Assembly: GCA_041554195.1 (NCBI GenBank)
Contig: JBFFMJ010000005.1
Coordinates: 1-64,000 of the forward strand
Direction of reading: 5' to 3'
Source of the DNA: JAPHSX01 sp041554195
Lineage (GTDB): Bacteria > Pseudomonadota > Gammaproteobacteria > Thiohalomonadales > Thiohalomonadaceae
DNA length: 64,000 nt
Made by a program: the position numbers and the translations under genes. Below the pieces are notes generated by a model that saw only the letters and a list, made by a program, of their open reading frames with translations, searched no databases and was not told the origin of the DNA. Below are positions 1 to 8,376 of the stretch, piece after piece. Positions within the stretch are counted from its first letter, which is position 1; every line of letters starts with the position of its first letter.

Positions 1-1
1 A

Positions 2-190
2 TTTCTTGGCTTGAGAGTTTCAAATGACCAGCGAATAAGTTTGAGCGATACTCAGATGAGTGAGGCCTATGACAGGTTGGTTACTCAGATAGCAGAGCAT
101 GGACATGGCTGGTAAATTCGTGGGGATCCCTCAGGGTCAGATGAAACTTTATTCACTCATTTTGCAAAGAAAACCGGGCTCAAAACATAG
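2..190 (+). pseudogene. 3' end of an unrecognised gene interrupted by an in-frame TAA
   Basis: The window opens inside a reading frame coding 37 residues (ending AEHGHGW) and stopping at TAA 113-115. The same frame then continues for 24 codons of protein-like sequence (IRGDPSGSDETLFTHF..., ending TGLKT) to TAG at about 188-190. The change from GW to stop to IRGDP looks like one coding sequence broken by a nonsense mutation, or a gene end followed by chance coding. The upstream part lies outside the window and I do not recognise the family. Low confidence. Confidence 0.3.
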
Positions 191-280
191 TTTTCTCTAA
201 TATAAGAAAGAAAATGTCTGACGTTTCTCATTTAGACAAAATTATTACTTCATGAACCTGGTAATAGGAGTTAGCTAAAC

Positions 281-1051
281 ATGGATGACTTCACCCACTA
301 CCACGCCACCCCCGCCGACGCTGTGGAATACCAGCTCAAGGTAACCCTCTACACCCTGTTGCTCTTCGCCTGCTACGCGGCCTATGCCACCGGCGCGATA
401 AATCTTTGGTGGATGGCGGGCCTTACCTCGGTACTGGTGTCGCGCTGGATGATCGCGTTTCATGAACTGCTGCATCTGCGGCGCGCGGATGAGCTGGATC
501 TGTTAACCCGTTTGCTGCCGATCCCCTTTGCGCCGCTCAATATCGGCTACCGTGAGTACCGTAACATCCATGCGGGCCATCACCTGCATACGGCCAATGA
601 GCAGGACCCTGATGCCTTTCACATCCTGGGAGGTCACCTGGTGGCCCTGTTCGGAACGATCACGCTGCATGAGCAACAACTGGTGCGTTATATAAAACAC
701 CACGGTCTGTCGGGTGAATTGGCGGTAATGATGACGTTACGACTGGCGCTTTTTGTCGGCCTGTTGGTGATCGATCCTGCCGCCTTTCTTGCCTGGTGGC
801 TGGTGCTGCGCCTGACCTATATTGTGAACGATTTTGTCTTCTTTCATCTGGTGCACTACCGCGCGGCTGAATATGGCAGCTTCCCCATTCCGCTGCGCAC
901 CATCATTCAGTATCCGCTGATCCTCATCTACGGCATCGATGTGGTCTATGCCACCATGCATCACGATATCCACCATAGGCAGCAGCAGATCGCGGCGAAA
1001 TATTTACCCCGGGTTGCGGCAGGAATTGCCGGTGACCGACTCAACCAATAA
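281..1051 (+). CDS. Membrane fatty-acid desaturase/hydroxylase-like protein, copy 1
   Basis: This 256-residue integral membrane protein has the three histidine clusters of the membrane di-iron desaturase/hydroxylase superfamily. They are FHELLH near residue 64, HAGHHLHT near 104 and HHDIHH near 228, each next to hydrophobic segments. Such enzymes use O2 and a di-iron centre to desaturate or hydroxylate lipid-like substrates. The substrate cannot be told here. The ATG at 281 follows a TAGGAG ribosome site. A near copy lies at 2128-2886 and the methyltransferase gene sits between the two. It is shorter than typical acyl-lipid desaturases (300-400 residues), so a carotenoid- or sterol-type hydroxylase is an alternative. 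The fold assignment is good; the function is inferred. Confidence 0.7.
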   Translation: MDDFTHYHATPADAVEYQLKVTLYTLLLFACYAAYATGAINLWWMAGLTSVLVSRWMIAFHELLHLRRADELDLLTRLLPIPFAPLNIGYREYRNIHAGHHLHTANEQDPDAFHILGGHLVALFGTITLHEQQLVRYIKHHGLSGELAVMMTLRLALFVGLLVIDPAAFLAWWLVLRLTYIVNDFVFFHLVHYRAAEYGSFPIPLRTIIQYPLILIYGIDVVYATMHHDIHHRQQQIAAKYLPRVAAGIAGDRLNQ

Positions 1052-1205
1052 AGGGCGGAGGCATTAATTCTGACCGATTGTCCATTTTCAAATCCATACG
1101 TCTCCATTTTTGTCGATGGGTTAGGGATCGGGTAACCCCGCTACACGTAACAACTCAATTCTGTTGTATAGTGCGGTTAGTCTTCCAACCAGCTATACGA
1201 ACATT

Positions 1206-2045
1206 ATGCCCGGCTACTACCTCCATACAATCAATGCCCAGCAGGCGCTTGAGGCTATCGCCAAAGGGCTGTGCTGTGTGCGGCTCTCCACTGATCTGAA
1301 TCTCTCGGAACGGGACTTTGTGTTAACCGAGCAGGGTCTGGTGCTGGATGAGGACAACCGACTCTCTATTGCTGACCTTAAAAGACTCGTCAAGAAGACC
1401 CAGCGGATCACCCTCTGCCGTGATGGCGAGATGGTTCCTCTTGAAGACCGCAGCGCAGGCTACCACAAGCTCGTTCCCACGGCGGGGGCACCGCTGCTGG
1501 AGATTAGCGGCGTCAAGATGCACATCTCAAAAGGAACCGATCCCTTTGCCAGTGCCTCCGAGATGGCGCAACAGGCGGTGCGCAATGGTGACCGGGTACT
1601 GGACTGCTGTAGCGGTCTGGGCTACGCGGCCATCGCGGCCCACCGGCTCGGCGCAAGCGAGGTGCTGACAATTGAGCTGAGCCGGGTGGTGATGGGGCTG
1701 CGCGCGCAGAACCCATGGTCAAACGATTTAGGGCAGCAGGGGATTGAGCAACGTCAGGGCAATAGCTTTGAGCTGATAGGGACCATGGCTGCGAACTCCT
1801 TCGATTCGGTTATTCACGATCCTCCACGGTTTTCCCTCGCCGGGGAGCTCTATAGCGAAGAATTCTACCGACAGATCTTCCGCGTGCTGCGCCGCGACGG
1901 AAGGCTTTTTCATTACACCGGAAATCCACATGTCGTAAAGAAGGGAAGCAGCTTTGTCGACGGCGTCATCCGCCGGCTCAAAGCGGTCGGCTTCAGGCAC
2001 GTGGAAAAGGTCGAGCATCTGATGGGAGTCAGTGCGCAGAAATAA
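1206..2045 (+). CDS. Class I SAM-dependent methyltransferase (predicted)
   Basis: A 279-residue protein. The C-terminal two thirds hold a Rossmann methyltransferase with motif I VLDCCSGLGYAAIAA, an acidic strand-2 end (TIELS) and motif IV HDPPRF. The N-terminal ~120 residues are a separate domain of unknown role. The DPPR motif with a Cys-rich motif I recalls predicted RNA/protein methyltransferases of archaea and bacteria, but I cannot name the substrate. I chose ATG 1206 (MPGYYLHT) because the upstream extension is in poorly coding sequence. The gene lies between the two desaturase-like genes on the same strand, so a shared lipid or pigment pathway is possible but not shown. Confidence 0.65.
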   Translation: MPGYYLHTINAQQALEAIAKGLCCVRLSTDLNLSERDFVLTEQGLVLDEDNRLSIADLKRLVKKTQRITLCRDGEMVPLEDRSAGYHKLVPTAGAPLLEISGVKMHISKGTDPFASASEMAQQAVRNGDRVLDCCSGLGYAAIAAHRLGASEVLTIELSRVVMGLRAQNPWSNDLGQQGIEQRQGNSFELIGTMAANSFDSVIHDPPRFSLAGELYSEEFYRQIFRVLRRDGRLFHYTGNPHVVKKGSSFVDGVIRRLKAVGFRHVEKVEHLMGVSAQK

Positions 2046-2127
2046 ATGAATAATAATGAAGGGGACCGGAGGGTGAAAGTGCAGCTTCCTCAAACACATG
2101 GCCACTAACCAAAAAAACATAAGGATC

Positions 2128-2886
2128 ATGAAAAACTTCACCCAATACCACGCCACCCCCGCCGACGCTCTGGAATACCAGCTCAAGGTCATCCTCTACA
2201 CCCTGTTGCTCTTCGGCTGTTACGCGGCCTATACCACCGGTACGATCAATCTATGGTGGATGGCGGGCCTTACCTCGGTGCTGGTCACACGCTGGATGAT
2301 CGCCTTTCATGAACGGCTGCATCTGCGTGGTGCGGATGAGCTGGATCTGTTAACCCGTCTGCTGCCGATCCCCTTTGCGCCGTTCAATATCGGCTACCGT
2401 GAGTACCGCAACATCCATGCGGGCCATCACCAGCACACGGCCAATGAGCAGGACCCCGATGCCTTTCACATTCTGGGCGGTCAGCTGGCAGCCCTGTTCG
2501 GTGCGATCACGCTGCATGAGCAACAACTGGTGCGTTACGTTAAACGTCACGGCCTCTCTGCTGAGCTGGCGCTGATGACTGTGGTACGACTGGCGCTATT
2601 CAATGCCTTGTTGCTTGTAGACCCCTGGGCGTTTTTCGCCTGGTGGATGGCGCTGCGCCTGACCTATATTGTTAATGATTTTGTCTTCTTTCATCTGGTG
2701 CACTACCGCGCGGCAAAATATGGCAGCTTCCCCATACCGTTGCCCGCCTTCATTCAGTATCCGCTGATCCTCATCTACGGTATCGATGTGGTGTATGCCA
2801 CGATGCATCACGATATCCACCATAGGCAGCAGCAGATCGCGGCGAGATATTTACCCGGGGTTGCGGCAGAGCTTGATGGTAATTAG
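2128..2886 (+). CDS. Membrane fatty-acid desaturase/hydroxylase-like protein, copy 2
   Basis: This 252-residue paralogue of the gene at 281 keeps the same three histidine boxes: FHERLH, HAGHHQHT and HHDIHH. It also has the same pattern of hydrophobic stretches. ATG 2128 (MKNFTQYH) is chosen because it aligns with the start of copy 1; an in-frame ATG at 2098 would add ten residues. Differences from copy 1 are mostly conservative. One lies inside the first box, where LL becomes RL. It probably acts on a related lipid-like substrate in the inner membrane. Retention of every ligand suggests both copies are functional. Confidence 0.7.
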   Translation: MKNFTQYHATPADALEYQLKVILYTLLLFGCYAAYTTGTINLWWMAGLTSVLVTRWMIAFHERLHLRGADELDLLTRLLPIPFAPFNIGYREYRNIHAGHHQHTANEQDPDAFHILGGQLAALFGAITLHEQQLVRYVKRHGLSAELALMTVVRLALFNALLLVDPWAFFAWWMALRLTYIVNDFVFFHLVHYRAAKYGSFPIPLPAFIQYPLILIYGIDVVYATMHHDIHHRQQQIAARYLPGVAAELDGN

Positions 2887-2922
2887 TGTTACAAAATGGA
2901 GGACACAGCACAGTTTTCTATA

Positions 2923-3166
2923 ATGGTCGTAAGGCTTAAAAAAACATTCTATGGAAGGGCTACGGCGGGAATGGAACATAGCTCTGAACTTATTGCAGTA
3001 AAACTTGATTATAGGTTTTGATAATAATGGGTGGTTAGTGCAAAGATTTATCCATGATTACAACACGCTAATAGAGTGGTTAACATCGTTCCAAATAGTC
3101 AAGTTCAGAGTAAAGACCATTAAACCAATTTGGGATGAAGGTAATGAACTTTTACCACTGGTTTAG
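2923..3166 (+). pseudogene. Small ORF (~80 aa) split by a +1 frameshift at UUU-UGA
   Basis: From ATG 2923 a frame runs for 32 codons (MVVRLKKTFYGRA...VKLDYRF) into TGA at 3019-3021. One base further on, the +1 frame continues at once for 48 codons (DNNGWLVQRFIHDY...ELLPLV) to TAG 3164-3166. The joint is AGG TTT TGA T, where a phenylalanyl-tRNA could slip one base onto an identical UUU. Either a single T was inserted into a homopolymer (decay or sequencing error), or this is a frameshift site resembling that of prfB. The product family is not recognised. Composition is AT-richer than the neighbours. Confidence 0.35.
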
Positions 3167-3264
3167 TTAATAATCTCTTTCTTCTCTGTACGCAGAAGAA
3201 TGCAGGATAGGCCCCGCCTTAATTACACCATCTTCCTCGATCTGCCATCGCAAAAACAGCGTAA

Positions 3265-3798
3265 CTAGCTTGATGCGTTGTAGTATTTACTCCACTCGTT
3301 GAGCGCGGTGTTCAGCTCACCCTCGGCGGCGATGCGTTGCCAGAAATTTTTGAAGTCATCTTGTGCCGTTTCCAGTTTAAACACCATCTTGTTGTGCTTG
3401 TCTTTAAGAAAGCACTCGATATTGGCCTCGATGGTATCGAGGTAGTCCAGAGCAAGGGCATGCGCATCAGGTTCAGCCGTTAGCTCCAGCAATATCCCAT
3501 CTCGATAGGCCTTCATGATGCCAAACTCGCTACGCCTGGCGAAGCTCTCGGCGGTGGCCTCAGGCTCACGACTGAGGTGCACGTAGATGGCATCATCGCC
3601 ATATTGTTTGTCGAGTCGCCCGAGGAACCAGCTAAGGCGGTTGTCGGCCTCGATGTGGTTGGCCGGGTAGTTGAGTCGCTCTGCGCCGATCATGCCGCAG
3701 CGTGATTCGTGCAGTGCCGTGTAGTTGGTGATGTGGCTGCAGGCGCGGATGAAGGTGGTGGAGCCACAGCGACCGCTGTTGAGAATGAAGATGTTCAT
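3265..3798 (-). CDS. Sulfotransferase-like protein
   Basis: This 177-residue protein begins with a PAPS-binding-type loop, NSGRCGSTT at residues 7-15. A plausible 3'-phosphate-binding stretch (HLSREPEATAESFARR) lies near residue 95. Sulfotransferases move a sulfuryl group from PAPS to a hydroxyl of a sugar or small molecule. At under 180 residues it is shorter than most of the family (250-350), so it may be a minimal member. The start (MNIFIL) at 3798 overlaps the stop of the glycosyltransferase gene in an ATGA. It is therefore the last gene of a coupled three-gene operon. Family assignment is moderate; the acceptor is unknown but probably a glycan or glycoside. Confidence 0.6.
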   Translation of the reverse strand: MNIFILNSGRCGSTTFIRACSHITNYTALHESRCGMIGAERLNYPANHIEADNRLSWFLGRLDKQYGDDAIYVHLSREPEATAESFARRSEFGIMKAYRDGILLELTAEPDAHALALDYLDTIEANIECFLKDKHNKMVFKLETAQDDFKNFWQRIAAEGELNTALNEWSKYYNASS

Positions 3799-5495
3799 GC
3801 CGCGTTTGCCGCCAGGACGGCCTCCCACCGTTCTCTATCATGGCGGTAGCTGGCGATAGCGGTGACGATCTGTTGTTGGCGCTGCGCACGATGTTCGGTG
3901 GCGTGGATTTGCTGGTATCCGTTTGCGTCATCACCAAAATTCGCCGTCATGTTGGCGATGAAGTGACTGAAGCGGATGCGGCTCTCAGTCAGGGCATCTG
4001 ACTGCTGCCACCACTGATTACGATCGTCGAATAGCGCTTTCAGCGCGGTGAGCTTCTCACCTATCTGCTGGTGCTTCAGGGTGTAGTGGCGCAACATCTG
4101 CGTCTCGATCTCCTGCACCGTGCCCTTAATCTGCTCGTCACTCAGTGTGGCGGTGGGATAGCCCTGCGCGGTGAGTTGTGCCATGGCGAAGAGCATGACA
4201 TCGCCGAAGAACTGGCGCTCGAATTCGCCTGAGAGTTCGACATGTTGCTGCTCACGGTTAATGCCGGGGCGAAACTCCGACTGGCCGATCTCGTCGACAG
4301 TGCGTTTGTGCAGCATCGGCAGGTTGGCGGAGACAAACTTGTCGCCGATCTCGGCCTTAATGATGCGGCCGAGTACCGGCCCTGCCATGCGTAGCTTTAA
4401 CGTGGCGAAGGGGATGAAGTAGCGCAACGCCTCGGCACGAAAGCAGTAGTTGCCGGTGTAGATGGTGCGCGCCGGGGTAATGGTCTTAGCCAGTGGCAGG
4501 TGTTCGTAATAACTCTTGCGTGTCGGGTGTTCCCCATCGAAGAAGCGGTTGAGCTTGCAGGCAAAGTCGGCAAAGCAGGTGGCATGGTCGTGCGCGCCGC
4601 GGATATCACAGGGGTAGTGAAACGCCTGTTCTTTTTTCTTAAAACCGAACAGGTCGGCCATGTCGTGGTAGGCGGCATCGTCGCTGTTCTGTGTCGCCGT
4701 GTCGTGAAAGCTACAGCCGTCAGCGGCAGCATGCTCTGCGATCTCACCAAGAAAGGCGCTGACATCGTCAAGAAAATTGGCCGCCATTACCGAGGGCGAG
4801 ACCGGTGGGTCGCCCACTACCTTGCCGGTGAGGATGGTGGCGTCGGTGTCGTTAAATATTTTATTGAGATGGTAGAAGTAGTTAATCGCGTAAAGGTTGC
4901 GCTCACCATCACGGGTTTGCACCTTGACCTGGAACTCCTGATCGCTGTCGATAAAGTAGAGCAGCGTATTGTCACTGTCGGCGACCATCTCATTGAGTTT
5001 CAAGTAGGCGATGTTGCGCATCATCGAGGCGCCCTTGTGGAAAAACTTATCGCTGGGGATGTTGCCGAGGATTGGACGCAATTGTGCGCGTGTCTCGGTA
5101 TCCAGTTTATCGAGTTGTGCCAGCTGCTCGGCCTGTCCAAAGTAGTGGGTGGTGAGACCGCGCTGGTGATAATCGGTGGCGATCACACGATGGCGTTTGA
5201 TGTTGTGTGACTCTTTGCTGTCATCGGCGATCAGTACCGCAACCTTGCCGTAACAACCGTTCTCTTGTCCCCCGTAGCCGAAGGCCTCGCACAGCTTGAG
5301 GGTGCTGCCGAGGCAGGCCTCCAGGTGTTGCGGTCGATCCGCCACCGGGATCACGATGATAAAGTTGTGGCGTGGCGCATCGTTGAGCTGTTCGAGATCA
5401 CGGAAGCGTTGCTGGTAGTTCTCAAGTAGCTTCTCGTCGTGCGGAGCCTGCCACAGCCTCGCCTCAATGGCGGCCAGAGTATCGTCGCTATTCAT
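3795..5495 (-). CDS. GT-A type glycosyltransferase-like protein
   Basis: A 566-residue soluble protein. Residues 45-66 (FIIVIPVADRPQHLE...) form the first strand and loop typical of GT-A nucleotide-sugar transferases. KGASMMRNIA near residue 154 resembles the family's KG-x-RN segment. FIDSD at 181-185 is a DxD-like metal/nucleotide-binding motif. The C-terminal ~250 residues are helical and charged with no domain I recognise. It likely moves a sugar onto an unknown acceptor in the cytoplasm. Its ATG overlaps the stop of the upstream ThDP enzyme gene (ATGA), and its own stop overlaps the start of the sulfotransferase-like gene, which implies coordinated production. Confidence 0.6.
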   Translation of the reverse strand: MNSDDTLAAIEARLWQAPHDEKLLENYQQRFRDLEQLNDAPRHNFIIVIPVADRPQHLEACLGSTLKLCEAFGYGGQENGCYGKVAVLIADDSKESHNIKRHRVIATDYHQRGLTTHYFGQAEQLAQLDKLDTETRAQLRPILGNIPSDKFFHKGASMMRNIAYLKLNEMVADSDNTLLYFIDSDQEFQVKVQTRDGERNLYAINYFYHLNKIFNDTDATILTGKVVGDPPVSPSVMAANFLDDVSAFLGEIAEHAAADGCSFHDTATQNSDDAAYHDMADLFGFKKKEQAFHYPCDIRGAHDHATCFADFACKLNRFFDGEHPTRKSYYEHLPLAKTITPARTIYTGNYCFRAEALRYFIPFATLKLRMAGPVLGRIIKAEIGDKFVSANLPMLHKRTVDEIGQSEFRPGINREQQHVELSGEFERQFFGDVMLFAMAQLTAQGYPTATLSDEQIKGTVQEIETQMLRHYTLKHQQIGEKLTALKALFDDRNQWWQQSDALTESRIRFSHFIANMTANFGDDANGYQQIHATEHRAQRQQQIVTAIASYRHDRERWEAVLAANAA

Positions 5496-7150
5496 CGTCG
5501 CGAGGAGTAGTTGGGGAATTTGTCCTTGTCGATCACCATCTCGATGAGGTTGATCGCGCCTATGAGGTCATCCTGTGCGAACAGCGCCTCGACATCACTC
5601 TCCGACTCGAGTTTACGGTAGTTAATACCGAATGATTTGGCGAGCACCTCGAAGTCAGGATTGATGAAGTCACAGTTAATGTAGCGCTGGTTGTAGTGCT
5701 GATGCTGGTTCTTTCTAATCAGCCCCATGGTGGAGTTGTTGAACACCAGGATATTGAGCGGCAGTTGATAGTTGACCGCGGTCATGATCTCCATGCAGCA
5801 CATCTGAAAGCCGCCATCACCAAGGATGGCGAAGGTGGGCTTTGCCTCGGCAAAGCGTGCGCCGATGGCGGCGGGGATCGCATGGCCCAGTGAGGATACA
5901 CCGGAGTTGGGGTGGTAGCGGTTGCCGCTGGCAACCTGAAAGAAGTTCTGTGCGAAGATGATGTTGTCGTCGAATACCACCGCATCTTTGGGGAAGGCCT
6001 GTTCCAGCTCGGAGAAAAACTTTTTTACCAGCGAGAAGCCCGACTGGAAGATCGCATAGTCGTTGTTGGCGGACTCCTTCAATTCGGCGATCAGCGCTTT
6101 GGTCTCGCGGCTGTCGCGTGACTCACCCTCAAGGCGGCGCAACAGGTCGTGCAGCACCTCGTTGATCTCGCCCTGTACCGCGATGTCGGCCTGGAACACC
6201 TTGTCGAGCTGTTCGGCATCGTTGTCGATCTGAATCAGTGTGCGCTCCCCCAGCAGCGTCTTCTCCCACAGGTAGCTGGTGCGCTCGTTGAAGCTGGCCC
6301 CGAGAAACAGGATGAGGTCGGCGTGGTCCACCAGGTATTTGTAGGCGTGGCCGCTGGAGGTGACGCCCAGGCTGCCGAGCGACAATGGCGACTGCTCGTC
6401 AATCACCCCCTTGGCCTTGAGGCTGCTGGAGACCGGTATCCCCAGTGATTCGCTCAGCCGGGAGACCAGCGGCTGTGCCTGGGAGCGAATGCAGCCGTGA
6501 CCGGCGACGATGATCGGGTGCTTTGCCGCCAGTAACGCCTCGGCGATGGCGGCGGTGGAGTGGGAGGCGCCGTTCAGGCGGCGCGGCCGCCTGGCGGTGA
6601 CGATCTCATCGAGGAGTGCATCGTCCACCAGCTCACTCTGCACATTAAAGGGGAAGCTGAGCAGCACCGGGCCGGGGTTGGGGGAGAGCAGGATCTTCGA
6701 GGCGCGATTCAGTGCCTGCGCCAGATAGTCGGTGCGCTCGATAATGCGGTTGTAGCGGGTGATGCCCTTGAACAGTGCCAGCTGGTCGATGCTGCCGCCC
6801 TCGCCGGAACTCTCCTGCAGCCCCCCCTTGCCGAAGATGTGGGTGGAGGTCTCGCCGGTGATCACCAGTACCGGCAGCTTGTCGGCATAGGCGTTGGCGA
6901 TGCCGGTGACCAGGTTGGTCGCGCCGGGCCCGGCGGTGGTGATGCAGGCAGAGACCCGCCCCGAGGCCCGTGCATAGCCGCCTGCCATGAAGGCCGCGCC
7001 CTGTTCGTGCTTCACCAGCACGCACTGGATGCCGGAGTCGTAGAGGCGGTCATAGACCGGCAGGATGTGCGCCCCCGGCATACCAAAGATGGTGTCTATC
7101 CCCAGCCGTTGCAGGTACTTTACGATTAATTCGCTTACGGTAATCTTCAT
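5492..7150 (-). CDS. ThDP-dependent enzyme, acetolactate synthase-like
   Basis: A 552-residue enzyme of the acetolactate synthase/benzoylformate decarboxylase family. The catalytic Glu49 lies in KHEQGAAFMAGGYA and is followed by TAGPGATNLVTGIANAY. The C-terminal ThDP motif starts GDGGFQM at 444 and ends in NN at 471-472. These features support pyruvate-type decarboxylation and C2 transfer. It is not beside an ilvN-type regulatory subunit, so a role in branched-chain amino acid synthesis is unlikely. It is the first gene of a coupled operon with a glycosyltransferase and a sulfotransferase-like gene. By analogy with YerE-type enzymes it may build a branched sugar or a sugar-linked acyloin (inference). 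Family is certain; substrate is unknown. Confidence 0.8.
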   Translation of the reverse strand: MKITVSELIVKYLQRLGIDTIFGMPGAHILPVYDRLYDSGIQCVLVKHEQGAAFMAGGYARASGRVSACITTAGPGATNLVTGIANAYADKLPVLVITGETSTHIFGKGGLQESSGEGGSIDQLALFKGITRYNRIIERTDYLAQALNRASKILLSPNPGPVLLSFPFNVQSELVDDALLDEIVTARRPRRLNGASHSTAAIAEALLAAKHPIIVAGHGCIRSQAQPLVSRLSESLGIPVSSSLKAKGVIDEQSPLSLGSLGVTSSGHAYKYLVDHADLILFLGASFNERTSYLWEKTLLGERTLIQIDNDAEQLDKVFQADIAVQGEINEVLHDLLRRLEGESRDSRETKALIAELKESANNDYAIFQSGFSLVKKFFSELEQAFPKDAVVFDDNIIFAQNFFQVASGNRYHPNSGVSSLGHAIPAAIGARFAEAKPTFAILGDGGFQMCCMEIMTAVNYQLPLNILVFNNSTMGLIRKNQHQHYNQRYINCDFINPDFEVLAKSFGINYRKLESESDVEALFAQDDLIGAINLIEMVIDKDKFPNYSSRR

Positions 7151-7330
7151 TTCGACGCGTCGTTTCCGGCGTATCCGGGCCTGGCCCAGATGGGACGGCT
7201 GTCATTAATGTCTTTTTCGTGAACGCCCGATTATGAAGAGCCGCCCCACAGGTATCAAGCCATTATTTGCCGCTTGTTGGCAGGGGCCGAGGGGGCGTAG
7301 TATCGTGGGCTTCAGGCAAGTGAAGCGAGG

Positions 7331-7783
7331 GTGGACAGTGTGAATGCAATAAAGCGAGAGTGGCAGGCGGCAATGGTCTATCTGCTGATCCTGATCCTGG
7401 TGGTCAACGTCCACTTCATCGGTCTGGTCGATTTTAGCCTGTTCGGCATCAATATCTCCCTCTATAGCCTGCTCGCTTACATCCTCTACAGTGTGTTCCT
7501 GGCGGCTAATAAAGATAGCTTCATACACCATCACCTGCTCGCCTCGGTCGGCACCTTCTTTGTCTACTTCTTCCTGACCAGCCTCTACAGCGGCATGATG
7601 TTTGTGCTCGGTTATGAGGTGAATGTGATCGATATTACGCTGCTGCAAGGGGCCAACTTCGCCACCTGGGTGGCGATTGGCCCGCTGCTGGCGATCCTGG
7701 TGCATACCCTGATGTCGGCGGTACGCGGCATTATGCTGAGCATGAAGTGCAAGGACCCCGACGGTAAGTCCTGCGCCGCCTGA
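7331..7783 (+). CDS. Four-helix integral membrane protein of unknown function
   Basis: This 150-residue protein has four hydrophobic segments, roughly residues 14-34, 42-58, 70-90 and 108-128. The C-terminal tail is short and carries two cysteines (MKCKDPDGKSCAA). I do not recognise the family. The start is GTG at 7331 or GTG at 7340; the latter has better spacing to GCGAGGG. It stands alone between the ThDP operon, which diverges from it, and the convergent SlyD-like gene. Confidence 0.55.
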   Translation: MDSVNAIKREWQAAMVYLLILILVVNVHFIGLVDFSLFGINISLYSLLAYILYSVFLAANKDSFIHHHLLASVGTFFVYFFLTSLYSGMMFVLGYEVNVIDITLLQGANFATWVAIGPLLAILVHTLMSAVRGIMLSMKCKDPDGKSCAA

Positions 7784-7808
7784 GGAAGGGGCGCGTGGGC
7801 TATTGGGG

Positions 7809-8294
7809 CTACTGCGAATAGATCTCGTCGATGGTGGTCACCTTGCCGGTCTCCAGCTCCTCGGAGCCCGCATCACGTACCGCGGTAATTACCACATCAA
7901 AGTTCAGGGGCACACCCGCCAGCGGCGGGTTGGCATCAATGGTTACCTCATTCTCATCCACCGCCGCCACAATCACCTCTACCGCCTCCTCGCCCTGGCC
8001 GGTCTTGAATGACATACCGACCCTGATATCGTCGCCGGTTTTGAAACGGTCACGCGGCAGGGTCTTCATCAGTCGCTCGTCGCGTGCACCGTAGCCCTCT
8101 TCCGGGCTGAGGGTAAAGTTGAGCCGTTCGCCCGACTCGCGCCCCTCCAGCTGTGCCTCAAAGGCGGGAAACAGGGTATGGGTGCCCTGGATGTAGCTAA
8201 AGGCGTCGCGCCCATCGGTGGTGTCGATGGTGTTGCCCTTATCATCGCTCAGGGTATATTCAAGGGTGACGACTTTGTTTTGTTCGATAGCCAT
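7809..8294 (-). CDS. slyD: FKBP-type peptidyl-prolyl isomerase, SlyD-like
   Basis: A 161-residue cytoplasmic isomerase. The FKBP part is at residues 1-70 and 120-150, with TLSDDKGNTIDTT and LSPEEGYGARDE. Between them lies an insert-in-flap chaperone domain containing NPPLAGVPLNFDV. It helps folding by rotating prolyl bonds. Unlike E. coli SlyD it lacks a His/Cys-rich nickel-binding tail, so a metallochaperone role is not supported. ATG 8294 (MAIEQNK) is chosen over an upstream in-frame ATG because a GAGGT site precedes it. Another SlyD/SlpA/FKBP paralogue name could apply equally. Confidence 0.8.
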   Translation of the reverse strand: MAIEQNKVVTLEYTLSDDKGNTIDTTDGRDAFSYIQGTHTLFPAFEAQLEGRESGERLNFTLSPEEGYGARDERLMKTLPRDRFKTGDDIRVGMSFKTGQGEEAVEVIVAAVDENEVTIDANPPLAGVPLNFDVVITAVRDAGSEELETGKVTTIDEIYSQ

Positions 8295-8376
8295 GGTGAC
8301 CTCGCTAGCCAGGGGGTGTGGTATAAAATGAAGTGTGTAACAGACCATAATCCAAACCCGCAGGAATGTCTAAATC

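Larger units (their letters stand above)
281..2886 (+). repeat. Diverged direct gene duplication flanking a methyltransferase gene
   Basis: The genes at 281-1051 and 2128-2886 are near-identical over almost their whole length, both as protein and as DNA. Their starts (YHATPADA), centres (HAGHH) and ends (HHDIHHRQQQIAA) align without visible gaps. The two copies are in direct orientation, about 1.8 kb apart. The intervening 1.05 kb carries an unrelated methyltransferase gene. The arrangement looks like a local duplication, and both copies keep all histidine ligands. Confidence 0.8.

Noticed and set aside
4500..5210. 236-codon open frame antisense to the glycosyltransferase
   Set aside because: The glycosyltransferase frame has motifs and operon overlaps on both sides. 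The antisense frame has none.
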